From Sorangium cellulosum So0157-2 (GTDB lineage Bacteria > Myxococcota_A > Polyangia > Polyangiales > Polyangiaceae), in NCBI RefSeq assembly GCF_000418325.1, contig NC_021658.1:7578001-7642000 (forward strand): DNA of 64,000 bases. The letters are read 5' to 3'. The notes beneath the pieces are model-generated. The model was not told the origin of the DNA. It did not search any database and saw only the letters and a list, made by a program, of their open reading frames with translations. Made by a program: the position numbers and the translations under genes. This document shows positions 38,296 to 47,111 of this stretch, piece by piece; the first letter of the stretch is position 1, and each line of letters starts with the position of its first letter.

Positions 38296-39132
38296 ATGCC
38301 GCCCTCCCGCTTCCGCCCCGGGCTCGGCCGCCCGAGCGCGCCGGCCCCCGGGATCGCGTGGTTCGCGTTCCGCGGCGACGAGCTCCTCGTCCGCGCGCCG
38401 CCCGACGGCGGCGATCGCTTCGACGTCCCCGTCGCGGCCGATCTCGCGGACCTCGGCGTCGTCGCCGTGCGCGACCAGCCGCTCGGTGAGCTCGACGGGC
38501 GCCCCTGCCGCTCCGCGGAGCTCGCGCAGGGCGCTCCGGCCCCCGAGGGGCATGCCTACGTCTCGCTGCGGCGCCTCCACGGGCGCATCGATCCGGAGCT
38601 GTTCGACGTGGCGGGCACGGCGTACCAGGTGCAGCACTGGGACCGGGCGCACCAGTACTGCGCGGCGTGCGGCGCCGAGCTCGAGGCCGGGCAGGACGAG
38701 CGGGTCAAGCGCTGCGTCCGCTGCGCCAGCAACTACTTCCCCCGGATCACGCCCGCGACGATCGTGCTCGTCGAGGACGGGCCGCGCGTGCTCATGACGC
38801 GGCAGGCGCGGTTCCCTGCGGGCATGTACGGCCTCGTGGCCGGCTTCGTCGAGCCCGGCGAGACGCTGGAGGCGTGCGTCGCGCGCGAGGTCCACGAGGA
38901 GACGGGCGTCGACGTCGCGGACATCGCCTATTTCGGCAGCCAGCCGTGGCCGTTCCCGCACCAGATCATGGTCGGCTTCACCGCCCGCTACGCCGGCGGC
39001 GAGCTCCGCGTCGACACGCGCGAGCTCGAGGACGCGCGCTGGTTCCACCGCGACGCGCTGCCGCTCTTGCCGCCGCCGCTCAGCATCGCCCGCAAGCTCG
39101 TCGACGCCTGGCTCGCGCGCGCAGCGCGCTAG
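38296..39132 (+). CDS. nudC: NADH pyrophosphatase / NAD-capped RNA hydrolase
   Basis: 278 residues. The N-terminal NUDIX-like half is followed by a zinc ribbon (YCAACGAEL and RCVRCASNYFPR, four Cys) and the Nudix box beginning GFVEPGETLEACV and ending REVHEETGV. The NudC hallmark SQPWPFPHQIM follows the box and distinguishes this family from other Nudix enzymes. It cleaves NADH to NMNH and AMP and removes NAD caps from RNA in the cytoplasm. The start is the ATG at 38296. The upstream 89 bases are duplicated near 34700. Confidence 0.95.
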   Translation: MPPSRFRPGLGRPSAPAPGIAWFAFRGDELLVRAPPDGGDRFDVPVAADLADLGVVAVRDQPLGELDGRPCRSAELAQGAPAPEGHAYVSLRRLHGRIDPELFDVAGTAYQVQHWDRAHQYCAACGAELEAGQDERVKRCVRCASNYFPRITPATIVLVEDGPRVLMTRQARFPAGMYGLVAGFVEPGETLEACVAREVHEETGVDVADIAYFGSQPWPFPHQIMVGFTARYAGGELRVDTRELEDARWFHRDALPLLPPPLSIARKLVDAWLARAAR

Positions 39133-39173
39133 CGGCGCTCGGTGCTCCTGCGCGGCCGTGCTATCGTCCAGGC

Positions 39174-39404
39174 ATGCAGGCGCACCGAGCGCTCCTCGAG
39201 ACCGACGAGCAAGGCCGGCTGAAGGAATTGCCGGTCCTCCCGCCTCGCACGCGGGTTGAGGCGATCTTTCTGGTGCTCGAGGAACCACCCTCGTCGCCGA
39301 CCGTGGTGCGCCGACCGCCGGCGGAGCTCGCTGGGCTTCAGATCCTGGGCGACGTGATCGCCCCGGCCATCGATGAGCCTGACTGGAGCGTGAACGACGC
39401 GTGA
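39174..39404 (+). CDS. Small antitoxin-like protein (VapC partner)
   Basis: 76 residues from the ATG at 39174. The N-terminal part (LLETDEQGRLKELPVLPPRTRVEAIFLVLE) suggests a short beta-strand DNA-binding fold like that of AbrB- or MazE-related antitoxins, but similarity is weak. The C-terminus ends DEPDWSVNDA, a typical toxin-binding tail. Its last codons overlap the GTG of the PIN gene (GTGA), so the two form one unit and this is presumably the antitoxin. Confidence 0.7.
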   Translation: MQAHRALLETDEQGRLKELPVLPPRTRVEAIFLVLEEPPSSPTVVRRPPAELAGLQILGDVIAPAIDEPDWSVNDA

Positions 39405-39796
39405 TCGTCCTCGACACGCACACCTGGCTCTGGTGGATCCAGGGCGCCGCCGACGCGCTTCCTTCCAAAACGAAGGCGCTCATCGAGCACGAGCCCGGCC
39501 CCGTCGGCGTCGCCTCGGTCTCCTGCCTGGAGGTTGCATGGCTTGCGAAGAAGGGTCGCGTCGTGCTCCCGGTCTCCGTCGAGGATTTCTTCACGAAGGC
39601 GATTGAGCAGGCAGGCCTAGTCCTGCTTCCCCTGACGCCGTCGATCGCAGCCAAATCGGCAGCTCTGCCGGATCTGCACCGCGATCCGATCGACCGGGTG
39701 ATCATCGCCACCGCCATCGAGCACAGCGCCGAGCTGGTAAGCAAGGACGAGCTTGTCTCCCGCTACCCCGGCGTCCGCGTCCGCTGGGATTCATGA
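39401..39796 (+). CDS. PIN-domain toxin (VapC type)
   Basis: 131 residues from a GTG at 39401. It has the VapC metal-binding acids: LDTHTWLWW at the N-terminus, CLEVAWLAKKGR in the middle and DPIDRVIIATAIEH near the C-terminus. PIN toxins cleave specific tRNA or rRNA sites unless held by the antitoxin. Preceded by its probable antitoxin with a four-base overlap. Confidence 0.9.
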   Translation: MIVLDTHTWLWWIQGAADALPSKTKALIEHEPGPVGVASVSCLEVAWLAKKGRVVLPVSVEDFFTKAIEQAGLVLLPLTPSIAAKSAALPDLHRDPIDRVIIATAIEHSAELVSKDELVSRYPGVRVRWDS

Positions 39797-39875
39797 CGCG
39801 AGGGAGCGATCGTCGTCACCGCACCACCTCTCGGTTCTCTCGGTTCGGCGCTGCGACTGCCCGCGGTAGCTCCCC

Positions 39876-41336
39876 TCAGACGCGGCGCTGCTTCCAGGCC
39901 CCGCGGCGGAACATGAGCCAGCCCGCGACCGCGAGCGTCGAGAACGCCACCGTGATCGCGATGGGCACGCCCACCGAGCCGAGCCCCGCGGCGCGCGCGA
40001 GCCCCCAGCCGAGCGGGATCTCCCAGAGCCAGAAGCAGGCGAAGTTCAGCATCGTCGGCGTCCACGTGTCGCCGGCGCCGTTGAAGGCCTGCATGAACAC
40101 CATCCCGAACCCGTAGAACAGGAACCCGCACGCCACGATCCGCAGCGTCTCCGTGCCGGACCGGAGCACCTCGACGTCGTCGGTGAACGCGCCGACGATG
40201 GCGCCCGCGCCCACCGCGAAGACCAGCCCGATCGCGCCGAGCATGACCGTGTTCCAGACGCCCGCGCGGTAGACCGCGGCCTCGGCCCGCTCGGGGCGCC
40301 CGGCCCCGAGGTTCTGCCCCACCATCGTCGCGGCGGCGTTCGCGAGCCCGAACGCCGGCAAGATCGCGAACGCGATGACCCGCATCCCGATCGTGTAGCC
40401 GGCGAGCGCCGCGCTCCCGAAGGGGGCGAGGATCCGCACCATGCCGATCCAGCTCGCCGTGCCGATGAGCGCCTGCAACGCGCCGTTCGCGAACAGGCGG
40501 AGCAGCGCCGCGAGCGCCCTCGGGTCGGGCACGAGGTGCCGCGCCCTCACCTTCACCCGACCGCCGCCGCGCGCGAGCAGGAAGACCTGCAGCGCGACGC
40601 CCGTCCCGCGGCCGAGCGTCGTCCCGAGAGCGGCGCCGGTCACGCCGAGCTCCGGGAACGGGCCGAGGCCGAAGATGAAGCACGGGCCGAGCACCATGTT
40701 CAGCGCGTTCGACAGCCAGAGCACCCGCATCGACAGCGCCGCGTCGCCGGCCCCGCGAAAGACCGCGTTCATGACGAACAGCATCAGGATCGTCCCGTTG
40801 CCGAGCAGCATGATCGAGGCGAACGGCGCGCCGGTCGCGACCACCCCGTCGCTCGCGCCCATCGCCGCGAGCAGCCGCGACGCGAGCAGCCCGCCGGCCG
40901 CCGCGATCGGCAGCGAGGCGAGCACGCCGAGCACGATCGCCTGCCCCGCCATGGCCGCCGCCTCCTCGGGGCGCCCCTCGCCGATCCGCCGCGCGACCGT
41001 CGAGGACGCGGCGACCGAGAGGCCCATCCCCAGGGCGTACACCACCGCGAGGAGCGACTCCGTGAGCCCGACGGCGGCGACCGCGTCGGCGCCGAGCCGC
41101 GACACCCAGAAGACGTCGACCACGACGAAGAGCGACTCCATGAGCATCTCCATGACCATGGGGATCGCGAGCAGGACGATCGCCCGGTCGATGGAGCCCT
41201 GGGTGAAGTCGTGCTCGCTGCCGCCGACCGCGTCGCGGAGCGTCGACCAGACGCCGGCGCCGCGGCGCAGGCCGGGCGAGGGCGCATCGGGTTCCGCGCG
41301 CAGGTCGCGGGCAGGAGTCGTGGCGTGGTCGCGCAT
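39876..41336 (-). CDS. MATE family multidrug/toxic compound exporter
   Basis: 486 residues when started at the ATG at 41336; the open frame before it (to 41552) is Arg-rich and lacks coding character. About twelve hydrophobic segments are visible in two bundles, with the MATE signatures GADAVAAVGLTESLLAVVYALG and, in the second half, IGMRVIAFAILPAFGLANAAATMVGQNLGAGRP; the latter is the conserved GQN(L)GAG loop. It exports drugs or metabolites using a Na+ or H+ gradient across the inner membrane. Single-gene unit, 79 bases past the convergent VapC gene. Confidence 0.93.
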   Translation of the reverse strand: MRDHATTPARDLRAEPDAPSPGLRRGAGVWSTLRDAVGGSEHDFTQGSIDRAIVLLAIPMVMEMLMESLFVVVDVFWVSRLGADAVAAVGLTESLLAVVYALGMGLSVAASSTVARRIGEGRPEEAAAMAGQAIVLGVLASLPIAAAGGLLASRLLAAMGASDGVVATGAPFASIMLLGNGTILMLFVMNAVFRGAGDAALSMRVLWLSNALNMVLGPCFIFGLGPFPELGVTGAALGTTLGRGTGVALQVFLLARGGGRVKVRARHLVPDPRALAALLRLFANGALQALIGTASWIGMVRILAPFGSAALAGYTIGMRVIAFAILPAFGLANAAATMVGQNLGAGRPERAEAAVYRAGVWNTVMLGAIGLVFAVGAGAIVGAFTDDVEVLRSGTETLRIVACGFLFYGFGMVFMQAFNGAGDTWTPTMLNFACFWLWEIPLGWGLARAAGLGSVGVPIAITVAFSTLAVAGWLMFRRGAWKQRRV

Positions 41337-41757
41337 GGGGCGAGCAAAGCTGATCGCGAGCGCCCGTCCCGTCCAGCGGCCTTTGCGGGCCCGCGCGGCC
41401 GCCCCGGTGGCCGGGCCGCGGCTCAGCGCAGGCGCAGGGCGGCGAGCGCCGCGCCGCACAGGACGCCGAGCACGAAAATGACAGCGCCGAGCAGCGCCGG
41501 GCGCGACCTGCGCCCGGTGGCCTGGACCTCGGCCGGGACCGCGCGCCCCCACGCCTGCTACCCTTTCCCCCTTCGCGGCCAGATTTGCCGGCCCCGGCGC
41601 CTCCTACCCGCCTCATCGGCGTCGCTGCGGAACAGCACGCCGCAGTCCCCCAGTTCGCCTGTACCGTCACCGCAGCCGCCCCGGCGCTGCGACGCCCGCC
41701 CCCGCTGAGCTCAGACGGGTACCGCGCCCGTCCCGCTGCAGGTTCGACGCCGACCGC
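41337..41757. other. Intergenic region, nothing firm
   Basis: About 420 bases between two minus-strand genes. A short minus-strand reading near 41420-41530 ends in a hydrophobic LLGAVIFVLGVLCGAALAAL stretch, like a single-span membrane peptide, but it has an upstream stop and no ATG or good GTG. It may be a gene relic. Confidence 0.4.
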
Positions 41758-42228
41758 TCAACCTGCGCTCGAGAAGAAGAACCAGGCGTCGTCGGGACCG
41801 CAGCCTGGATCGAGCGCGAAGCGAAGGCGTTCGAGAAACCCGCGGTAGCCGAGGACGATCGGCCCTATCCATCCTGGGGCGACAACGATGCTGCCCGATA
41901 CGGTGAGGCTCTCGCCGCGCTCCGCGACGAGCACGACGTCGAGGTCGTGAAGGACGCCGCGGATGCGACCGAGTCGCGTCAGGAGGATCATCGTCTGTCC
42001 CGAGGTACCGAGCTGCGCTTGCAGCAGGTCGGCGAGATCGCCTCCGATGATCGACCACGCGGCGCCCGTGTCGAGCAACGCCTGGCTCTCGAACGGAAGA
42101 CCAGCGATCCGGCAGCGGACCGCGACGGTCAGCAGTGTTCCTTCATGCTCCGTCGCGACCCGATAGCGCGCCGACGAGACAGCCCACGGCTGCGCGTCCC
42201 CGTCGAGCCGCATCGTACCTTTAGCCAT
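41758..42228 (-). CDS. Retropepsin-like aspartic protease-fold protein
   Basis: 156 residues. The key motif is LLDTGAAWSIIGGDLA, the DTGA active-site signature of clan AA proteases, in a small single-domain protein that would need to dimerise to be active. The second half (IVLGYRGFLERLRFALDP) fits the hydrophobic G-turn of the fold. It starts at the ATG at 42228, sharing one base with the stop of the gene before (TGATG), so the two are coupled. Proteolytic activity is not certain. Confidence 0.8.
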   Translation of the reverse strand: MAKGTMRLDGDAQPWAVSSARYRVATEHEGTLLTVAVRCRIAGLPFESQALLDTGAAWSIIGGDLADLLQAQLGTSGQTMILLTRLGRIRGVLHDLDVVLVAERGESLTVSGSIVVAPGWIGPIVLGYRGFLERLRFALDPGCGPDDAWFFFSSAG

Positions 42229-42599
42229 CAGTCGACCTGGACGATGAACGCGCCATCGATCTGACCGCGCTGCGTCAGCCGCTCGATCAGTGCACGCAGC
42301 GCGATGTCGACGTCGAGCAGCTTTCCGTCCTGGAGCGCCACCCAGCGATCGAGGTAGGCCTGCCGGTTCTCTCGCAACCAGGCATAGTCTGCCGCGAAGT
42401 CGCTGCGAGGTCGGTCGGGCGACGGCACGACCCGAGGCGGACGGAGGACCTTGGCCCAGCCTTCCACGCTCGTGTCGCCCTGGGCGAGCAGCTCCTGGAC
42501 GTAGCGGCGCGCTTCCTCGACCCGGTTGGCCTCCACCAGCCTGCGGACGTGCTCGGCCGGAGGGATCGGCGGAGGTAGCACTTCGCTCGCGGAACGCAT
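42228..42599 (-). CDS. DUF5678-like partner of the retropepsin-fold gene
   Basis: 123 residues from the ATG at 42599; the frame continues to 42650. The recognisable core is the stretch AWLRENRQAYLDRWVALQDG and onward, similar to DUF5678, a short domain found next to retropepsin-like genes. The N-terminal half (PPAEHVRRLVEANRVEEARRYVQELLAQGD) is helical, resembling a single TPR-like hairpin. The pair recurs in bacteria as a small two-gene unit of unknown role. Translation is coupled by TGATG. Confidence 0.7.
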   Translation of the reverse strand: MRSASEVLPPPIPPAEHVRRLVEANRVEEARRYVQELLAQGDTSVEGWAKVLRPPRVVPSPDRPRSDFAADYAWLRENRQAYLDRWVALQDGKLLDVDIALRALIERLTQRGQIDGAFIVQVD

Positions 42600-42672
42600 G
42601 CGTGCATCGTAGCACTTCGCCCGCCGCCTTCGCTCAATCGGGATGGCCACTCCCTCCCGCGTCGCCGCGTCT

Positions 42673-43770
42673 TCACCGGATCGTGAACGGATCCCGATCT
42701 CGCGCGCTGAGCTCGACGCGGAGCGACGGCACCTCGGCGCGGAGCCGCTCGGCCAGGCGCTTCAGCGCGGCGCGCTCGCTGTTCGAGTGCAGCGCGCACA
42801 CCACCGTGACGCCGGCGCTCGCCGCGCGCAGGGCGTCGTGGTGGCGCAGCTCGCCGGTCAGGTAGAGCTCGGCGCCCTGGGCGATCGCGTCCTCGAGGAG
42901 CGCGCCGCCCGCGCCGGCGCACGTCGCCGCGCGCGCGACGGCGCGCTGCTCGGGGCCGGCCACGAGCAGCGCGTCGACCCCCAGGGCCGCCTTGACGCGG
43001 CCGAGCAGGTCGCCGACCGGCGCGGCGCCGCCGAGCGGCCCGATCCGGCCGATGCCGACGCGCAGCGGCTCGACGGCGAGCTCGACGAGATCGAACGCCA
43101 CCTCCTCGTAGGGGTGCGCGGCGCGCATCGCCTGCAGGACCGCCTCGGTCCGCTCGCGGGGAAAGACCATCTCCAGCCGCACCTCGGTCACGCGCTCGAG
43201 CCGGCCCTTCTCGCCCACGGTGGGGTTCGTGCCCTCCTCGCCGAAGAACGTGCCCGTCCCGACCGTGCGGAAGCTGCAGCGCGAGTACCGGCCGATCCGG
43301 CCCGCGCCCGCCTCGGCGAGGGCGTCGGCCACGGCGTCGGCGTGGTCCTCCGGGACGAAGACGACGAGCTTGTGCTGCCACGCCTTGGACGGCGCCCGCC
43401 GGAGCGGCGCGCGCTCCGCGGACATCCCGAGCGCGTCGGCGAGGACATCGTTGGTGCCGCCCTCGGCGACGTCGAGCGCGGTGTGGGGCGAGTACAGCGC
43501 GATGCCGTCCCGGATCGCCGCGAAGATGGGGCTCGGCGCGACAACGCGCTTCACCGCCTCGAAGAGCGGCGGGTGGTAGGCGACGACGAGATCGCAGCCG
43601 AGCTCGCGCGCCTCCCGGGCGACCTCGGGGGTATAATCGATGGTGAGGAGCGCCGCCGACGAGGGCCGCGCGGGGTCGCCCGCCAGGAGGCCCACGTTGT
43701 CCCAGGGCTCGGCGAACCGGAGCGGGGCGATCGACTCCAGCGCGGCCACGACGTCTTGGAGGAGGGTCAT
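42673..43770 (-). CDS. Nif3-like dinuclear metal centre protein (long YqfO form)
   Basis: 365 residues from the ATG at 43770 (GGAG upstream); the longer frame to 43896 is not supported. The metal-ligand motifs are AYHPPLF, SPHTALD and, near the C-terminus, LHSNSE. The central insert (WQHKLVVFVPEDHADAVADA, FFGEEGTNPTVGEKG) is the PII/CutA-like domain of the long form. Often annotated GTP cyclohydrolase 1 type 2, but the true reaction is unsettled. It diverges from the MOSC gene across a 67-base gap. Confidence 0.92.
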   Translation of the reverse strand: MTLLQDVVAALESIAPLRFAEPWDNVGLLAGDPARPSSAALLTIDYTPEVAREARELGCDLVVAYHPPLFEAVKRVVAPSPIFAAIRDGIALYSPHTALDVAEGGTNDVLADALGMSAERAPLRRAPSKAWQHKLVVFVPEDHADAVADALAEAGAGRIGRYSRCSFRTVGTGTFFGEEGTNPTVGEKGRLERVTEVRLEMVFPRERTEAVLQAMRAAHPYEEVAFDLVELAVEPLRVGIGRIGPLGGAAPVGDLLGRVKAALGVDALLVAGPEQRAVARAATCAGAGGALLEDAIAQGAELYLTGELRHHDALRAASAGVTVVCALHSNSERAALKRLAERLRAEVPSLRVELSARDRDPFTIR

Positions 43771-43837
43771 ACGCGCATCTATACCAGCGGCGGAGCTCCG
43801 GACGCCGAGCTCGGTGGAGATCGGGTAAAGAGGCGCC

Positions 43838-44524
43838 ATGCACCCGAGCGAGCAGCCCACCGGAACGGTCGTGTCGATCTGGCGATATCCCGTCAAATCG
43901 ATGCAAGGAGAGGAGATCGACGAGGCGGCGATCTCCGACCGCGGCGTGCTCGGCGACCGGGCCTACGCCGTCCTGGACCGGGAGACGGGGCACGTCGCGA
44001 GCGCCAAGCACCCCGGCAAGTGGGGCGCGCTGCTCGCGTGTCGGGCGGCCTTCGCGGAGCCGCCGCGCCCCTCGGCGCCCCTGCCGGCCGTGTGGATCAC
44101 GCTGCCGGACGGCGCCGTGATCAGCAGCGCGCAGCCGGACGTGGATCGGGCGCTCTCGCGCGCGCTCGGCCGCGACGTGGCGCTCGTGAGCCGCCCCAAC
44201 CTCGTCGTCGCGACGGCCCCGGACGAGCGCTCCTTCGTCGAGAACGGCTGGATCGGCCGCGCGCTGGAGATCGCCCCGGAGGTCCGCCTCGAGGTCATCG
44301 ACCCTTGCCCCCGGTGCGTCGTCCCCACGCTGCCCCAGGGCGACCTCCCGCGCGATCCCGGCCTCCTGCGCGCGCTCGCCCGGCACAACGCGGTCGCGAG
44401 CGCGACCGTCGCCCCCGGCGTCGTGTTCCCGGCGGTCGCCGGGGTCTACGCGGCCGTGCGCCGCGCCGGCGCGATCCGCCGCGGGGCCGCCGTCCGGCTG
44501 GAGGCAGCGCCCCCGTCCCGCTGA
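43838..44524 (+). CDS. MOSC domain protein
   Basis: 228 residues. The N-terminal beta-barrel starts VVSIWRYPVKSMQGEEI, a MOSC-N hallmark. The C-terminal MOSC domain holds CPRCVVPTLPQGDLPRDPGLLRALARHN with a conserved Cys pair. MOSC proteins carry sulfur for molybdenum-cofactor maturation or reduce N-hydroxylated compounds (mARC-like). Which applies is not clear. Confidence 0.9.
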   Translation: MHPSEQPTGTVVSIWRYPVKSMQGEEIDEAAISDRGVLGDRAYAVLDRETGHVASAKHPGKWGALLACRAAFAEPPRPSAPLPAVWITLPDGAVISSAQPDVDRALSRALGRDVALVSRPNLVVATAPDERSFVENGWIGRALEIAPEVRLEVIDPCPRCVVPTLPQGDLPRDPGLLRALARHNAVASATVAPGVVFPAVAGVYAAVRRAGAIRRGAAVRLEAAPPSR

Positions 44525-45189
44525 CCGGCCCTGCCGCCGGCCCCCTCCATCTCCGCGCCCCGCGCCAGGCCGCGCCCCCGCGGAGCCCTCGAGGGAGCGA
44601 CGGCCCCCAGGGCGCGCCGCGAGCGCGCCAAACACCCACATCGCCGCCCTCGCCCTCACCGGAGAACTCACGTGTTCACCCTCGAGCACGGATTGCCACC
44701 CTCGCACCAAATCGCGCAGAATACCCGTCGAAATCGCTCGAGCGAACGAGCACAAGCGCCCTTTCGCCAACTCACGTGATGGACTGGGGTGGTGTTTTCA
44801 TGTCCATTCAGGATCTCTCCCGATCCATGCCAGTCACGCAAACATAACATCAGACTGGATCGCTGGCCGTTCGCACGTGATTGTTCCGCCGAGACAGGCC
44901 AGCTCCCCGTGTCAAGCGGGGAGCACGGCTGTGGCCGCGAATTTGCTCTGAAGGTCCAGGCACCCGCGAGACGGCGACGCGGCGTGACGATCGCGAGCGA
45001 TGGTCGCGCCGCCGGAAGTGCGGAGTCGCCGTCAAGTTACATCAGCAGCGGAGAGGCTGGCGGCGCTTGCGGCCTCTCCTTGGTAGCGCTCCGTCGCGCC
45101 GCGCCTGGGCTCCTGAGGGGGAAGGGTGCGGCGCTCTCCGACACGGGGGGAGATGGGCGCATCGGACCGAGCCAGGAAAGGAAGATCGC
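44525..45189. other. Long leader or intergenic region with one hairpin
   Basis: 665 bases before the metallopeptidase gene. The part from about 44690 to 44870 is less GC-rich than the surroundings. A perfect 8-bp hairpin, GCTCCCCG-7 bases-CGGGGAGC, lies at 44902-44924. GGAAAGGAAG just upstream of 45190 is the ribosome-binding site. No known riboswitch pattern and no small gene with coding character was recognised. Confidence 0.5.
44902..44924. promoter_or_regulatory. Perfect 8-bp hairpin in the leader
   Basis: The arms GCTCCCCG (44902-44909) and CGGGGAGC (44917-44924) enclose a 7-base loop. There is no U-run, so it is not an obvious terminator; it may act as an RNA structure or protein site. 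Confidence 0.45.
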
Positions 45190-46962
45190 ATGCAGCGCTT
45201 CAAGTCACACCTCACCACGGTTGCCCTCACCGCAGCGTGCGCGTTCGCGCCGGGCTGCCTGAGCATCGACGCCGGTGACGAGGGAGCGGGGCCGGCCCCG
45301 ACCGCATCGGGGACGCTGACCGTCGCCGTCGCCAATGGCGAGGCGCGGTACATGCTGGAGCGGGAAGACGGGCAGTTCGTGCGCCTGAACCTGGACTCGA
45401 TGACGGAGGCGCCGCAGGACGCCGACGCGCCGATCGACTGGCGCACGGCGAGCGGCTCCCCGGTGGACGTGTTCGGCAGCGAGGCCGACGACGGCACGAT
45501 CATCGTCGACGCGATCCGGCCGGCCGAAGGCATCGGCGAGCTGACGAGCGCGCTCGTCACGACCGGGGCCAAGCGCGTCCTGGTGCTGCGCGTGCAGTTC
45601 GACGGCGGCCAGACGCTGGGCACGGAGCAGGACGTGCGCAACACCATGGATGGAGCGGCGACCCACCTGGCGGGCTCGTCGTTCGGGAAGATGCAGCTCC
45701 AGTACGACGTCGCCGGCCCGTTCAACATCGCCTTCGGCAAGTGCGACGACTACAACCGGTGGCAGAACGAGGCCAAGACCGCGGCGCGGAACGCCGGCTT
45801 CGATCTCAACGCGTACCAGCACTACATGATCATGGGCAAGATGGATTGCGGGTACGCCGGCATGGGCGCGCAGCCCGGGAGCGCCACCTGGATCGCCGGC
45901 CTCTGGCCCGAGGTCGTCGTGCACGAGCTCGGCCACAACTTCGGCCTGTGGCACGCCTCCTCGCGCACCTGTCGCAGCAACGGCGCGACCGTGACCATGA
46001 GCAACGACTGCACCTTCGACGAGTACGGGGACGTGTTCGACCCGATGGGCAACGGCGGCAAGCAGCACTTCAACGCCAACTACAAGGTGAACCTCGGGTG
46101 GATCCCGTCGACGCAGGCCGTGACGGTGAGCGCCGACGGGACCTACACGCTCGCGCCGATGACCGAGGCGAGCACCGGGACCCAGCTCCTGCGCGTCAAG
46201 GGCCCGAACGACATCATGTACCAGATCGAGTTCCGCCAGCCGGCGGCGACGAACGTCGTCGACTCGCGCAACCTCTCCACGAAGGGCGTCCTCATCCATG
46301 CGTTCTTCACGCAGTCGCGAGAGAGCGGCCGGGCGCACCTGCTCGACATGATCCCAGGCGGGAACTTCAGGGACGCGCCGCTCGTGGTCGGCGCTTCTCA
46401 TCAGCTCTTCGGGACGAACGCGACGGTGAAGGTCCTCTCGGTGTCGGCCACGGGCGCGCAGGTCCAGATCTCCGGCCTCGGCGGCACCGGCGGCGACCCG
46501 GGCGGCGACCCCGGCGGCGACCCGGGCGGCGACCCCGGCGGCACCGGCGGCCAGAGCCTCGCGGCCGTCCATTCGGGCAAGTGCATGAGCGTCACCGCGG
46601 CGAGCCTGGACAACGGCGCCACCATCATCCAGCGGCCGTGCACCGGGGCGAGCGATCAGCAGTGGAAGATCGAGACGATCAGCGGCACCACGGCGACCGT
46701 GAAGAACGTGAACAGCGGAAAGTGCCTCGACGTGCAGGGGGCCAGCCGGAACAACTCTGCGAACATCACGCAGGCGGACTGCAACAGCAGCAGGAACAGC
46801 CAGAAGTGGGATGTCCTCGATCGCGGCGACGGCGTCATCTCGCTGCGCTCGGTCAACAGCGGCAAGTGCGTGGACGTCAGCGGGGTCAGCACCGCCGACA
46901 ACGCCAGGTTCATCCAGTACACGTGCAGCACCGGCACGAACCAGCGGTTCCGGCTGCAATAG
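45190..46962 (+). CDS. Secreted zinc metallopeptidase (gametolysin/M11-like) with C-terminal ricin-B lectin domain
   Basis: 590 residues from the ATG at 45190. The export signal ends in FAPGC, so a lipoprotein is possible. The zincin site is HELGHNFGLWH with a later Met-turn-like DVFDPMGN, together typical of metzincins of the gametolysin group. After a linker of GGDP repeats (four or five copies, about 46497-46555) the last 135 residues are a ricin B-type trefoil: repeated VNSGKCLDVQGAS, DCNSSRNSQKWDV and CSTGTNQRF, which should bind carbohydrate. The lectin would tether the protease to prey or polysaccharide (inference). There is a long 5' region but no operon partner. Confidence 0.92.
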   Translation: MQRFKSHLTTVALTAACAFAPGCLSIDAGDEGAGPAPTASGTLTVAVANGEARYMLEREDGQFVRLNLDSMTEAPQDADAPIDWRTASGSPVDVFGSEADDGTIIVDAIRPAEGIGELTSALVTTGAKRVLVLRVQFDGGQTLGTEQDVRNTMDGAATHLAGSSFGKMQLQYDVAGPFNIAFGKCDDYNRWQNEAKTAARNAGFDLNAYQHYMIMGKMDCGYAGMGAQPGSATWIAGLWPEVVVHELGHNFGLWHASSRTCRSNGATVTMSNDCTFDEYGDVFDPMGNGGKQHFNANYKVNLGWIPSTQAVTVSADGTYTLAPMTEASTGTQLLRVKGPNDIMYQIEFRQPAATNVVDSRNLSTKGVLIHAFFTQSRESGRAHLLDMIPGGNFRDAPLVVGASHQLFGTNATVKVLSVSATGAQVQISGLGGTGGDPGGDPGGDPGGDPGGTGGQSLAAVHSGKCMSVTAASLDNGATIIQRPCTGASDQQWKIETISGTTATVKNVNSGKCLDVQGASRNNSANITQADCNSSRNSQKWDVLDRGDGVISLRSVNSGKCVDVSGVSTADNARFIQYTCSTGTNQRFRLQ

Positions 46963-47111
46963 CGCGCGTCCAGGGCCCGACGGCCGGGGGCGCCGCGCCC
47001 GGCCGCGCGCCGCGGAGCGGCGGATCGTGACCGGCGTCGGGCCTGGGATCTCCCGGGCCCGGCGCGCTCCCGCGGCCTCCTGTCGAAGCGTTGCGCTGTG
47101 CAGGAGGATCG

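Noticed and set aside
41420..41530. Single-span membrane peptide reading on the minus strand
   Set aside because: Stop upstream and no acceptable start codon; treated as a possible relic only.
44525..45189. Riboswitch (c-di-GMP or similar) before the metallopeptidase
   Set aside because: No match to conserved cores; only one short hairpin is visible.
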